From the NCBI GenBank assembly GCA_013154205.1, contig JAADCY010000189.1, positions 1 to 18,057 of the forward strand: DNA of 18,057 bases, given 5' to 3'. Below are positions 1 through 7,765 of the stretch, piece after piece (within the stretch, counting starts at the first letter, position 1; every line of letters begins with the position of its first letter). The DNA comes from Thermoproteota archaeon. GTDB taxonomy: Archaea; Thermoproteota; Thermoprotei_A; Sulfolobales; Desulfurococcaceae. A program made the translations under genes and the position numbers. Under the pieces are notes generated by a model. That model made no database searches. It saw only the letters and a program-made list of their open reading frames with translations, and had not been told where the DNA came from.

Positions 1-1
1 C

Positions 2-49
2 TTCCAGAAATACATGGAGGAAAGAAAGAAGGTTCTAAAGGGAAAGTGA
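2..49 (+). CDS. 3' end of an upstream gene (partial, unidentified)
   Basis: Frame 2 is open from the window edge and ends at TGA 47-49. It encodes 15 residues, FQKYMEERKKVLKGK, a lysine-rich tail typical of an archaeal protein C terminus. The next gene begins one base later, at TTG 51, so the two are probably co-transcribed. The family cannot be told from so few residues. Confidence 0.5.
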   Translation, partial: FQKYMEERKKVLKGK

Positions 50-50
50 T

Positions 51-1631
51 TTGGAATACTATGATCCAAAAGACTATGATCTAGCTGGTAGAATAGCAAA
101 ACTAAAAACAAGGCATGGAACAATAGAAACACCCTACCTTTTTCCCGTAATAGATCCTACTCGTCAAGACGTATCCTTACAAGATATTGAACAAATGGGA
201 TTCACAGCTTTCATTACTAATGCATATCTGTTCTATAGGAGAAACCGTGGAAAACCGCGAAGCATACATGCCGCGCTAAAATGGAATAAAACCATAATGA
301 CTGACTCAGGAGGCTATCAGGTCCTTGTATATGGAGATATCGATATGGATAACAAGACCATTATAGAGTACGAGAAAAGCATAGGCGTCGATATAGGCGT
401 TATACTCGACGTACCAACAGGAACTAAGATGTCACGGGAAGAAGCACGTAGAGCAGTATTTGAAACCTTTGATAGAGCAGTAGAGGCCCTACCACTAATA
501 ATGGAGTCGGACCAGTTATGGGTACTCCCTATACAAGGAGCCCCATACAAGGATCTCCTCCTCTACTCTAGTCTACGTGCATGGAAATACCCATACCATA
601 TACACGCCCTAGGCTCCCCGACGGTTCTCTTGGAAAGATATAATTATGCCGACATAGTGGAACTCGTCGCATTAGCGAGACTACATCTACCTCCGCAGAA
701 ACCTCTACATGTTTTCGGCGTAGGACACCCTATGATTCTTCCGTTCCTAGTAGCATTAGGAGCAGACCTCTTCGACAGTGCCAGCTACATACTCTATGCT
801 AGAGACAATCGTTATATGACGGAGACCGGGACAAAGCGACTCGACGAGCTCTCATACCTTCCCTGCAACTGCCCCGTATGCTCAAAGTACACATTAGAGG
901 AATTAAAGAGTTTAAAGAAAAAAGAAAGGACAAGGCTATTGGCAACACATAATCTCTACGTACTAATGGAAGAATTAAAGAAGATCAAGGAACACATAAA
1001 AGAAGGAAGGCTATGGGAATACCTGGAGTATAAAAGTAAAGCACATCCATCACTTAGATCAGCTTTTAACGTTGTCAAGAAATACATAGGATTACTTGAA
1101 AAGTATAATCCATCATCAAAACCAAATACATTTGCTATAATGATGAATGACCATGACAGTCTTTATCATCCAAGACTTAGATCTATTAAAACGAAAGTAT
1201 ACGATAATGTTCTGTCGAAAACTGATTTTAAAAATACGATCTACCTCATACCAGCTATTAAAAAACCCTATAGCAAAATGCTCGATAAAATCAGTGCTTG
1301 CCTGCATAGTAAGTGCTTACTCTATCATCCATTTCTAGGATTGTTCCCGCCCAGTCTCTCCAATACTTATCCATACTTCCAGCATGAGTACAACGATAAC
1401 ATAGACAGACATACGCTCAATGATAGCTCTATCGAGATCGCTGAAATGTTGATCAGGTTAATCAATGATCGTAGAAGTATTAGCAATATTGTAATACACT
1501 ATGTTACAGGCACATGGTCTGAGAAACTATCCGATCTCGTATGTGAACTACTTCTGAGATATGGGGTAAAATGTGTTAGACATACATTGGATGCTCCCGC
1601 TCAGTTTCAACCTCTCCCTCAAGAGCCTTGA
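51..1631 (+). CDS. tgtA: Archaeosine tRNA-guanine transglycosylase, catalytic subunit (split form, no PUA domain)
   Basis: Exchanges guanine-15 in the tRNA D-loop for preQ0, the first tRNA-bound step of archaeosine synthesis. The 526-residue protein has a TGT barrel: TDSGGYQ at 84-90 with Asp85, HALGSP at 185-190, FGVGHP at 222-227 and LFDSASY at 240-246 with the probable nucleophile Asp242. The zinc site is Cys272, Cys274, Cys277 and His300. A C1-like region follows to the end. The family is usually about 580-650 residues with C-terminal C2 and PUA domains; both are absent here, and a separate protein at 2330-2815 matches them. The start is TTG, one base after the upstream stop. The last 56 bases overlap the end of the convergent PAC2 gene. 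The enzyme identity is firm; the split arrangement is inferred from the missing domains. Confidence 0.93.
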   Translation: MEYYDPKDYDLAGRIAKLKTRHGTIETPYLFPVIDPTRQDVSLQDIEQMGFTAFITNAYLFYRRNRGKPRSIHAALKWNKTIMTDSGGYQVLVYGDIDMDNKTIIEYEKSIGVDIGVILDVPTGTKMSREEARRAVFETFDRAVEALPLIMESDQLWVLPIQGAPYKDLLLYSSLRAWKYPYHIHALGSPTVLLERYNYADIVELVALARLHLPPQKPLHVFGVGHPMILPFLVALGADLFDSASYILYARDNRYMTETGTKRLDELSYLPCNCPVCSKYTLEELKSLKKKERTRLLATHNLYVLMEELKKIKEHIKEGRLWEYLEYKSKAHPSLRSAFNVVKKYIGLLEKYNPSSKPNTFAIMMNDHDSLYHPRLRSIKTKVYDNVLSKTDFKNTIYLIPAIKKPYSKMLDKISACLHSKCLLYHPFLGLFPPSLSNTYPYFQHEYNDNIDRHTLNDSSIEIAEMLIRLINDRRSISNIVIHYVTGTWSEKLSDLVCELLLRYGVKCVRHTLDAPAQFQPLPQEP

Positions 1632-2325
1632 GCATCTCCTTTTTCTTCTCCTCGATTCTCTCTATTACTTTTGCTTCCTCAAGCAGACGCTCAGTCTTTA
1701 TCTTGACACCAAGTATATCCGAGATAATATCGACTGCTACAGCTGTAGCTCTTGGATCTGGACGATACAGCTCTGTATAAGCAAATATTGCAACCCCAGG
1801 AATATCATTAGCCTCTAAGAACAACATGGTTAGAGCTAATGGTCCTATAACGTGTTTCTCCTCAAGCAATGGAGCGTCCAGCTTTCTCTTACAATCCCCT
1901 ATCGGAATCCATCGGTATTTCTCATCTTCTTTCTCCCTCACAGCTGGGTCAAGGCCGCCTATAAGAATAGCCTCGCTCACACCCACGTTCTTGAGCCACG
2001 AACCAAGGTATTCCGCATATCGTGTTCTTTCACGGACATGGGGAGTGCCATGATTAACAAGTACTAGTAGTTTCTTATTGTTTACTACCCCATAGTATAG
2101 TTCAAAGGGATAAGTAAGCCCGTATCCTTTCTTATAGAATGTCGCTTCGGGCATATGTTGTGTTACTATGAATCCTATTCTACGTAGCCCTAATTCCATC
2201 GCTATGTGTCTGCTAGCGAGATATCCTACCATTCCAAAACCTTGATATCCTGTGACGAAAATTGATCCTTTAAGCTCGGTTTGATCAAATCCTTTAAGCA
2301 TAAAGGCCTTTATCCTAGCTACCAA
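1576..2325 (-). CDS. PAC2-family proteasome assembly chaperone-like protein
   Basis: A 249-residue protein of the PAC2 family (COG1938/COG2047 type), related to eukaryotic proteasome assembly chaperone 2. Archaeal members are only partly characterised. The N-terminal part carries the typical glycine-rich FVTGYQGFGMVGYLASRHI (about 23-41). The middle has LVLVNHGTP and AILIGGLDP, and a charged coiled tail follows from about residue 210. It is the last gene of a run after PAN and the C2-PUA protein; PAN supports a proteasome link. The start is TTG at 2325, because GAGGT lies eight bases upstream and the preceding stop is four bases away; an internal ATG at codon 9 is the alternative. Its 3' end overlaps the tgtA 3' end tail to tail. 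Confidence 0.85.
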   Translation of the reverse strand: MVARIKAFMLKGFDQTELKGSIFVTGYQGFGMVGYLASRHIAMELGLRRIGFIVTQHMPEATFYKKGYGLTYPFELYYGVVNNKKLLVLVNHGTPHVRERTRYAEYLGSWLKNVGVSEAILIGGLDPAVREKEDEKYRWIPIGDCKRKLDAPLLEEKHVIGPLALTMLFLEANDIPGVAIFAYTELYRPDPRATAVAVDIISDILGVKIKTERLLEEAKVIERIEEKKKEMLKALEGEVETEREHPMYV

Positions 2326-2329
2326 GATT

Positions 2330-2815
2330 TTATACCTCGTTTATTCCTTCCCTAATCCTAACTCCCTCGCCCCATCCATAATATATCATTTCCCAGCCAG
2401 GCTTAGAGGCTTTCCCCACGCCAACAACTTCTCCTGTTTCATGATCTACCACTACGACCTCGTCTCCAGGCCGGATATCTGGATCAGCGAAAACAATGTG
2501 TTTTGTGAAGACATTGCCGCCATCGGCTATAAAGGATGCATATTTATGGTCAATATATACTCTACAGAGAGGCTGCGGTAACAGTTTATGTAGAGCTAAA
2601 CCCGCTGGGATGTGCAGTATGAATCTATAATCACTAGCCCTAATCGATAGATAGTGTTTACCGTTTAGGATTAAGTATCTAATTTTATGCGTAGAAGGAC
2701 TTATCACTAGAAGCACATCATCCGGGATAAAACTATCATCTATACCTCTAAATTGAATCTTTGCTATAGCTCTAAGTTCTTCAAGCTCAGAAGGTGTAGG
2801 AGGGCGAGGCCTCAA
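2330..2815 (-). CDS. C2-PUA domain protein, probable detached C-terminal subunit of archaeosine TGT
   Basis: A 161-residue protein without a catalytic domain. Residues about 10-85 match the C2 region of archaeosine TGT (FIPDDVLLVISPSTHKIRYL, LSIRASDYRF). Residues about 88-155 form a PUA RNA-binding domain (VFTKHIVFADPDIRPGDEVV, then TGEVVGVGKA). In full-length TGT these domains grip the tRNA acceptor end and help open the D-arm. The tgtA at 51-1631 lacks exactly this part, so the two are probably subunits of one enzyme, as known for split ArcTGT of Thermoplasma. It sits between PAN (15-base gap) and PAC2 (4-base gap). The start is TTG with GGTGG six bases upstream. Alternatives are a free PUA adaptor or a relic of an ArcS-like paralogue. 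Confidence 0.85.
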   Translation of the reverse strand: MRPRPPTPSELEELRAIAKIQFRGIDDSFIPDDVLLVISPSTHKIRYLILNGKHYLSIRASDYRFILHIPAGLALHKLLPQPLCRVYIDHKYASFIADGGNVFTKHIVFADPDIRPGDEVVVVDHETGEVVGVGKASKPGWEMIYYGWGEGVRIREGINEV

Positions 2816-2830
2816 AAACTGCCACCGGGT

Positions 2831-4039
2831 CTACTGAAATATAGGTGAGAACTTTTCTTTATCATGCTTCTTTCCTAAGTACTTCATGTTATTCTCACGT
2901 ATATGTTTCTTCGACATGACTTTATCTATAGCCTTGATGAAGTCAACCATTACCACGTATTTGCGACCTTCACGTATAGCGTTATACCCAGCTTCAGTAA
3001 CTATGGCTTTTATCTCGGCACCTGTAGCTCCTTCGGTGCGACGGGCAAGCTCGTAGAGATCAACATCTCTTAGCTTCATTCTACGAGTATGCACCTTAAA
3101 TATTTCATATCTACCCTCTAGATCCGGGAGGGGAACCTCGATCAACCTATCAAATCTGCCGGGCCTTAGGATAGCTGGGTCGAGAATATCTATTCTATTA
3201 GTTGCCGCTATAATCTTAACATTGTCGAGCGGCCTAAACCCATCTATTTCCGCGAGCAACTGCATAAGGGTTCTCTGAACCTCTCTCTCACCGCTAGTAC
3301 CTATATCTAGTCTCCTAGCAGCTATAGCGTCGATCTCATCTATGAACACTATTGCTGGGGCTTTCTTCCTAGCCAGTCTAAATACTTCTCTAACTATTCT
3401 TGCTCCCTCACCTATGAATTTCTGGACAAGCTCACTACCAACTATGCTGATGAACGTTGCTCCGGCTTCGTGAGCAACTGCTTTTGCCAGAAGAGTTTTT
3501 CCACAGCCAGGCGGGCCATAGAGAAGTACTCCTTTCGGAGGCTCAATACCAACTTCTCTGAACAGGTCAGGGTTTTTCAAAGGAAGCTCTACAACTTCTC
3601 TCAGCTCCTGGATCTGGCTCTTTAACCCGCCTATATCATCAAACGATACTTCCGGCCTCTCAATAACTTCCATCGACTTAACATAGGGATCCTCGTACTC
3701 TGGCAGTATCTCTACAATCGTCGAGCCCCTTTGATTCAATGCAACATGCATACCCGGATGTAGTCTCTCCTTATCGATCTTCTCACTAATACTAACGATC
3801 AGGTTAGGACCAGTTGTACTCTTAACAATGGCCCTACCATCATCAAGCACATCGATCACAATAGCCTCTACAAGCGGTGGCGATAACAATTTCTCTATCT
3901 CTGTCTGATAATACTTTATCTGCATCTTAAGCCTCTCTTTCTCCACCTCCAGCCATCTCAGTTTCGATTCCAGAAACCTGATATAGTCGTCAGTGTTCAT
4001 CTTACCCGTTAATGTGTCCTTGGACTCGTTAGTACTCAT
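2831..4039 (-). CDS. pan: Proteasome-activating nucleotidase (PAN), AAA ATPase
   Basis: A hexameric ATPase that unfolds substrates and feeds them into the 20S proteasome. From the N terminus it has a coiled coil (about 15-50), an OB-like domain (about 55-115) and an AAA module. The module has Walker A GPPGCGKT (about 175-182), Walker B IVFIDEID (about 230-237), sensor AATNR and arginine-finger region RPGRFDR. Length, about 402 residues, is normal. The C terminus is PIFQ, a Phe version of the hydrophobic-Tyr-any gate-opening tail. Possible starts are TTG 4048, ATG 4045 and ATG 4039. I chose ATG 4039 because AGGGG lies nine bases upstream. The gene leads a run with the C2-PUA and PAC2 genes and is divergent from MBF1 across a short shared promoter region. 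Confidence 0.95.
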   Translation of the reverse strand: MSTNESKDTLTGKMNTDDYIRFLESKLRWLEVEKERLKMQIKYYQTEIEKLLSPPLVEAIVIDVLDDGRAIVKSTTGPNLIVSISEKIDKERLHPGMHVALNQRGSTIVEILPEYEDPYVKSMEVIERPEVSFDDIGGLKSQIQELREVVELPLKNPDLFREVGIEPPKGVLLYGPPGCGKTLLAKAVAHEAGATFISIVGSELVQKFIGEGARIVREVFRLARKKAPAIVFIDEIDAIAARRLDIGTSGEREVQRTLMQLLAEIDGFRPLDNVKIIAATNRIDILDPAILRPGRFDRLIEVPLPDLEGRYEIFKVHTRRMKLRDVDLYELARRTEGATGAEIKAIVTEAGYNAIREGRKYVVMVDFIKAIDKVMSKKHIRENNMKYLGKKHDKEKFSPIFQ

Positions 4040-4061
4040 AAGCATCAACCCCTAAGTACTA

Positions 4062-4100
4062 ATGGTTATATCTACCCCTAAAAACCATAGTATCTAATAT
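4062..4100. promoter_or_regulatory. Divergent promoter region, PAN (-) and MBF1 gene run (+)
   Basis: Only about 80 bases separate the two divergent starts, so both promoters must lie here. GGTTATAT at 4064-4071 could serve as a TATA element for the + strand, with initiation expected near 4094. On the - strand, GGTTTTTAGG near 4078-4087 would place initiation near 4056, upstream of the AGGGG ribosome site. Motif matches are weak; the call rests mostly on position. Confidence 0.4.
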
Positions 4101-4120
4101 CACTATCTGAGGATGAGAAT

Positions 4121-4651
4121 ATGCCCTGTTACTGCGAGCTGTGCGGCAGAGAAATACCTGATGAGCGAATGTGTAGAACTGTGATGGTTGAAGGCGTAGT
4201 TATGACTGTATGTCCTCAATGCTATAATAGGTTAATGAAAAAAGGAGCGGCATCACCGCCTCCAAGAACCGCAGGACCCACCACACGGTCGTGGAGCCCT
4301 AGACCAAGATCATCTAAGCCTAGGCCCCGCAGTATCCCCAGAAGAATACTTGAGGAAGAATACGAAGTTGTAGAGGATTATGCTGAGAGGATAAGGAGAG
4401 CTAGACAAAGACTCGGGTGGACCCAGAAAGTCTTAGCTCAAAAGGTCAGGGAGAAAGAAAACGTGATAAAACGCATAGAGGCCGGACGTCTGAAGCCCAG
4501 TATTGAACTAGCACGGAGGCTTGAAAAAGTATTGGGGATAACTCTATTAGAGCCTATTGCCGATGAGGTTGAATTCGACTACGGTGGTCGCAAGGGAGAC
4601 GACTACTTCACTATAGGCGACCTGATAAGGATTAAGAAGGAAGGGAAGTAG
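4121..4651 (+). CDS. Archaeal multiprotein bridging factor 1 (MBF1) homologue
   Basis: A 176-residue cytosolic protein. The N-terminal zinc ribbon has Cys5, Cys8, Cys31 and Cys34. A proline/arginine/serine-rich linker spans about 45-75, and a Cro/C1-type helix-turn-helix about 90-145 (RLGWTQKVLAQKV, then ENVIKRIEAGRLKPS). This is the archaeal MBF1 layout. Eukaryotic MBF1 is a transcription coactivator; archaeal members have been linked to translation and stress, but their role is less settled. Start ATG has GAGG eight bases upstream. It leads a six-gene same-strand run, with five bases to hflX. The family assignment is strong; the exact function is open. Confidence 0.92.
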   Translation: MPCYCELCGREIPDERMCRTVMVEGVVMTVCPQCYNRLMKKGAASPPPRTAGPTTRSWSPRPRSSKPRPRSIPRRILEEEYEVVEDYAERIRRARQRLGWTQKVLAQKVREKENVIKRIEAGRLKPSIELARRLEKVLGITLLEPIADEVEFDYGGRKGDDYFTIGDLIRIKKEGK

Positions 4652-4656
4652 TACAA

Positions 4657-5751
4657 ATGAATAAAGCGCTTGTATTTATACCTCATAAATATAGGACCCA
4701 TATCGATGAAGAACTCGCACTAGTTAGAACGATCTACACAGATATAGATGATATCATATATGTACGTAGGCCTAATCCCAAATACTATATTCCCATGAAT
4801 AGACTTGAAGATTTAAAAAATACAGAATCAGATATCGTGGTCCTGGATAGGCTTAGACCTGTACAGAAGATCAATATACTTCGAAAAACGGGCAAAGAAC
4901 CTATCGATAGGATCGATTTAATCTTGGAAATATTCGCCCTACACGCAGGTAGTAAAGAAGCTAAACTACAAATAGAATTGGCAAGACTAAAACATAGGCT
5001 ACCGATTATCAAAGAAGCAATCAGAAGAGCCAAGCTCGGAGAACTACACGGCTTCCTCGGTGCGGGGCGTTATGGCTACGAGAAATACTATCGTATGGTA
5101 AAGGAAAGAGAAGCCCGAATAAGACGTGAGCTCCGAAAACTGAGCAAAACAAGAGAAATAAGAAGGAAAAAGAGAATAAAATACGGCCTACCACACATCT
5201 CCATAGTCGGATACACTTGTTCCGGAAAAACAACACTGTTCAATACATTAACAGGCTACGATAAACCCGTAGGGCCCGAGCCCTTCACAACCCTAAACCC
5301 CAAGACGGGATCATTCTTCTTCAACGGGAAGAAGTTTATCGCCATAGATACAGTTGGCTTTATCAGAGACCTACCACCCGAGATCATAGATGCTTTTTAC
5401 GCTACACTAGAAGAGATCATATACTCCGACATCATTGTAAATGTAATAGATATATCCAAAGGCATCGAAGAAGCAATTAAAGAACTTAAAGAAACCAGGA
5501 AAATCCTCCTCGGACTAGGCGTACAGGGGAAACCGATAATCATTGCGTTGAATAAAATCGATCTTCTAGAAACACGTGATTTGATAGAAGCATCTAGAAA
5601 AATATATAGCTTGTTAGACCCCGCTGAAATACCCATACTGATCTCGGCTAAGACAGGCCATAACATTGATCTACTGAAAAGACTTATCGATGAACTTTCC
5701 GTTAGCGGTGATCTAAATGCGAAGAATATATGTGTTGAGGTACGGGCATAG
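4657..5751 (+). CDS. hflX: HflX-family ribosome-associated GTPase
   Basis: A 364-residue GTPase that in studied organisms binds the large ribosomal subunit and helps rescue or split stalled ribosomes. The N-terminal HflX domain (about 1-110) leads into a basic coiled-coil segment containing HGFLGAGRYGYEKYYR (131-146). The G domain starts at about 178: G1 GYTCSGKT (185-192), switch region PFTTLNP (209-215), G3 DTVGF (231-235), G4 NKID (299-302) and G5 SAK (330-332). All GTP motifs are intact and the length is normal. The start is ATG, five bases after the MBF1 stop. Its last 35 bases overlap the next gene and hold that gene's ribosome binding site, which suggests coupled translation. Confidence 0.94.
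   Translation: MNKALVFIPHKYRTHIDEELALVRTIYTDIDDIIYVRRPNPKYYIPMNRLEDLKNTESDIVVLDRLRPVQKINILRKTGKEPIDRIDLILEIFALHAGSKEAKLQIELARLKHRLPIIKEAIRRAKLGELHGFLGAGRYGYEKYYRMVKEREARIRRELRKLSKTREIRRKKRIKYGLPHISIVGYTCSGKTTLFNTLTGYDKPVGPEPFTTLNPKTGSFFFNGKKFIAIDTVGFIRDLPPEIIDAFYATLEEIIYSDIIVNVIDISKGIEEAIKELKETRKILLGLGVQGKPIIIALNKIDLLETRDLIEASRKIYSLLDPAEIPILISAKTGHNIDLLKRLIDELSVSGDLNAKNICVEVRA
5707..5712 (+). promoter_or_regulatory. Ribosome binding site for trm56, inside hflX
   Basis: GGTGAT lies four bases before ATG 5717 and within the hflX reading frame. It fixes the trm56 start 35 bases upstream of the hflX stop. Confidence 0.7.
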
Positions 5752-6271
5752 GCCGGAACGTGATAAACGAATAACAACACATGTAGCACTAGTCGCCAGA
5801 GCTTTTGGCGCGAATGGTTTCATTCTAGCAGATATTATCGACAATAAAATCTTCGAAACAATAAGAAAGGTTGAAAAAAGATGGGGAGGCCGCCTACATG
5901 TTGAAATGGGTGTTAATCACAGGAAGTACATGGAAAAATGGAAAAGAGACAACGGAATCATAGTTCATTTAACGATGTATGGATTACACGTAGATGATGT
6001 AATCGATGATATTAGAAAGACAGATAAAGATCTACTTATTGTCGTTGGAGCGGAAAAAGTGCCGAGATACTTTTATGAAATAGCTGATTACAATGTAGCG
6101 ATCGGGCACCAGCCACACTCCGAGGTAGCAGCCTTAGCAATATTCTTAGATAGACTGTACCAAGGCCGTGAACTACATTTATCATTTCCAAACGCTAAAG
6201 TTATCATAGAACCCTGTGCTCACGGAAAAAAGGTGATTAGCATTGGCGAAAAAGAAGCAGGGAAGGATTAG
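5717..6271 (+). CDS. trm56: tRNA (cytidine-56-2'-O)-methyltransferase, archaeal Trm56
   Basis: A SPOUT-family enzyme that methylates the ribose of C56 in the T-loop of archaeal tRNAs, using S-adenosylmethionine. The 184-residue protein opens with IYVLRYGHRPERDKRITTHV, the signature of this archaeal family. It has the knot region around VVGAEKVPRYFYEIADYNVA and IGHQPHSEVAALAIFLDRL (about 110-150). Length fits the short archaeal form. It overlaps hflX by 35 bases and tfe by 29 bases, and each overlap carries a GGTGAT ribosome site, so the three proteins are probably made by coupled translation. Presence of Trm56 implies that tRNA C56 methylation is not left to a C/D guide RNA here, as it is in Pyrobaculum. 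Confidence 0.93.
   Translation: MRRIYVLRYGHRPERDKRITTHVALVARAFGANGFILADIIDNKIFETIRKVEKRWGGRLHVEMGVNHRKYMEKWKRDNGIIVHLTMYGLHVDDVIDDIRKTDKDLLIVVGAEKVPRYFYEIADYNVAIGHQPHSEVAALAIFLDRLYQGRELHLSFPNAKVIIEPCAHGKKVISIGEKEAGKD
6232..6237 (+). promoter_or_regulatory. Ribosome binding site for tfe, inside trm56
   Basis: GGTGAT lies five bases before TTG 6243 and supports that rare start codon for tfe. Confidence 0.7.
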
Positions 6272-6791
6272 AGACCGCGAAAAACTCATCGAGGATGCCA
6301 TAGTAGAGCTTATAACCAGAATGTATGGTCCCAATGCAAGGAAGGTGATCACACATATTATTAGAAGCAGGGGAGTTGTCGCTGAAGAAACTCTGGGGAA
6401 AGAACTCGGCATAAAATCAAATGAAGCACGTAGAATTCTGCAGAAGCTAGCAGAAGAAGCAATAATCTCTTATCGAAAAGTAAGACGAGACGATAGAACT
6501 ATTCATGGCTGGATTCTTAACCGAGAACAGCTCGAGGGCGTGCTCATCAGTAGATTGAAGAAAACGCTAGATAAGCTGAAGACCAGGCTAGAATATGAAG
6601 AAAACACTATTCTATATGAGTGCCCTGTATGTGGCAGAAGGTACTCGCTAGATGAGGCCATGGATTACGACTATATGTGCCCGATAGATGGCGCACCGCT
6701 AAACGAGTATGATCCTTCAGAATCGATCAAGGTTCTAAAAGAAAAGATAAAAGAAATAAAGGCGGACCTAGCCTTTCTGGGTGCAATATAA
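6243..6791 (+). CDS. tfe: Transcription factor E, alpha subunit (TFE)
   Basis: The archaeal homologue of TFIIE-alpha; it assists DNA opening by RNA polymerase with TBP and TFB. The 182-residue protein has an N-terminal winged helix (about 12-100, with GKELGIKSNEARRILQKL), a charged linker, a zinc-ribbon region and a C-terminal helix. The zinc ligands read Cys127, Cys130 and Cys146, but the fourth position is Asp149 (CPIDG) where TFE usually has Cys. Metal binding may be altered or use three Cys plus Asp. The start is TTG, supported by GGTGAT five bases upstream within trm56. The next gene starts two bases after the stop. Confidence 0.94.
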   Translation: MAKKKQGRIRDREKLIEDAIVELITRMYGPNARKVITHIIRSRGVVAEETLGKELGIKSNEARRILQKLAEEAIISYRKVRRDDRTIHGWILNREQLEGVLISRLKKTLDKLKTRLEYEENTILYECPVCGRRYSLDEAMDYDYMCPIDGAPLNEYDPSESIKVLKEKIKEIKADLAFLGAI

Positions 6792-6793
6792 TT

Positions 6794-7765
6794 TTGAAAT
6801 ACAAATATATTGATCTATTTTCGGGCGCTGGGGGTTTCTCCGAAGGATTTCATCTACAGGGTAAGTTTGAGTGTTTATTAGCAATAGATAATTTCCGGCC
6901 TGCAGCTCTCAGTTTCTCGACAAACTTTCCCCGAACAACTGTTTTAATGGAGGATATTAAGAAGGTAAAAAGCCTAGTTCTAGAGGAAATACTCGGCAAT
7001 GAGGAAATAGATCTTGTCATAGGCTCACCCCCATGTGAGCCATATACCGGAGCTAATCCTCGTAGACAAAAAGAACCCATCGATAGGCTTTATAAGGATC
7101 CCCAAGGCCAGCTAACATTACATTTCATCAGAATAGTCGGCATTCTAAAGCCTCGAGTCTTTATCATGGAAAATGTCCCTGCAATAATGGATGACGGCCT
7201 TAAATATGCATTGATAAAAGAATTCAAGAGAATAGGCTATAACGAGATCTACTTCAATGTTTTAAGAGCCGAAGATTACGGAACCCCTAGCCATAGGGTC
7301 AGAGTATTCATATCCAATGTAAGAATAACTCCGAAGAAGACAGGTAAGATAGTAACTGTGGGTGAAGTATTGTCAAATATGCCGAAACCAGGAGTACTTC
7401 TACCCAATCATGATCCACCTCCTCCATTACCGATAAAAAAGCTTAAACGAGTATCTAGGCTCAGATACGGCGATGCACTCATTTATTACGAGGGAGCAAG
7501 ACGACGTAGACTACCAAACCTAATACGTTTGGATCCTTCAAAGCCTGCCCCAACAGTACTAGGGTGTTCGCGATTTATTCATCCCTATGAGGATCGGTTC
7601 CTCACGGTCAGAGAACAGGCACGTTTAATGGGGTTCCCTGACCAATTCGTATTTTATGGAGGTAGAGAAGAACAATATAATCAGATCGGCGAGGCCGTAC
7701 CTGTACCTCTCTCTAGAGCTATAGCCGAGTATGTTGCTAGATTATTTGAGGAAGGTGATGTCTAG
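6794..7765 (+). CDS. C5-cytosine methyltransferase (DNA, or possibly RNA)
   Basis: Transfers a methyl group from S-adenosylmethionine to carbon 5 of cytosine. All core motifs are visible in 323 residues: I DLFSGAGGF (7-15), IV GSPPCEPYTG (77-86) with catalytic Cys81, VI ENV (126-128), VIII AEDYGTPSHRVRVF (159-172), IX KPAPTVLG (250-257) and X NQIGEAVPV (296-304). Motif IV reads PPCEPYTG rather than PPCQGFS; the Pro-x-Thr form recalls the tRNA methyltransferase Dnmt2. The target-recognition region (about 180-245) is short and basic. No restriction endonuclease lies nearby, and the gene is embedded in a run with Trm56 and TFE. DNA is the default substrate; RNA is a plausible alternative. TTG start, weak ribosome site. 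Confidence 0.88.
   Translation: MKYKYIDLFSGAGGFSEGFHLQGKFECLLAIDNFRPAALSFSTNFPRTTVLMEDIKKVKSLVLEEILGNEEIDLVIGSPPCEPYTGANPRRQKEPIDRLYKDPQGQLTLHFIRIVGILKPRVFIMENVPAIMDDGLKYALIKEFKRIGYNEIYFNVLRAEDYGTPSHRVRVFISNVRITPKKTGKIVTVGEVLSNMPKPGVLLPNHDPPPPLPIKKLKRVSRLRYGDALIYYEGARRRRLPNLIRLDPSKPAPTVLGCSRFIHPYEDRFLTVREQARLMGFPDQFVFYGGREEQYNQIGEAVPVPLSRAIAEYVARLFEEGDV

Noticed and set aside
5397..5789. 130-codon open frame on the - strand
   Set aside because: Antisense to hflX and trm56, no motif and no ribosome site.
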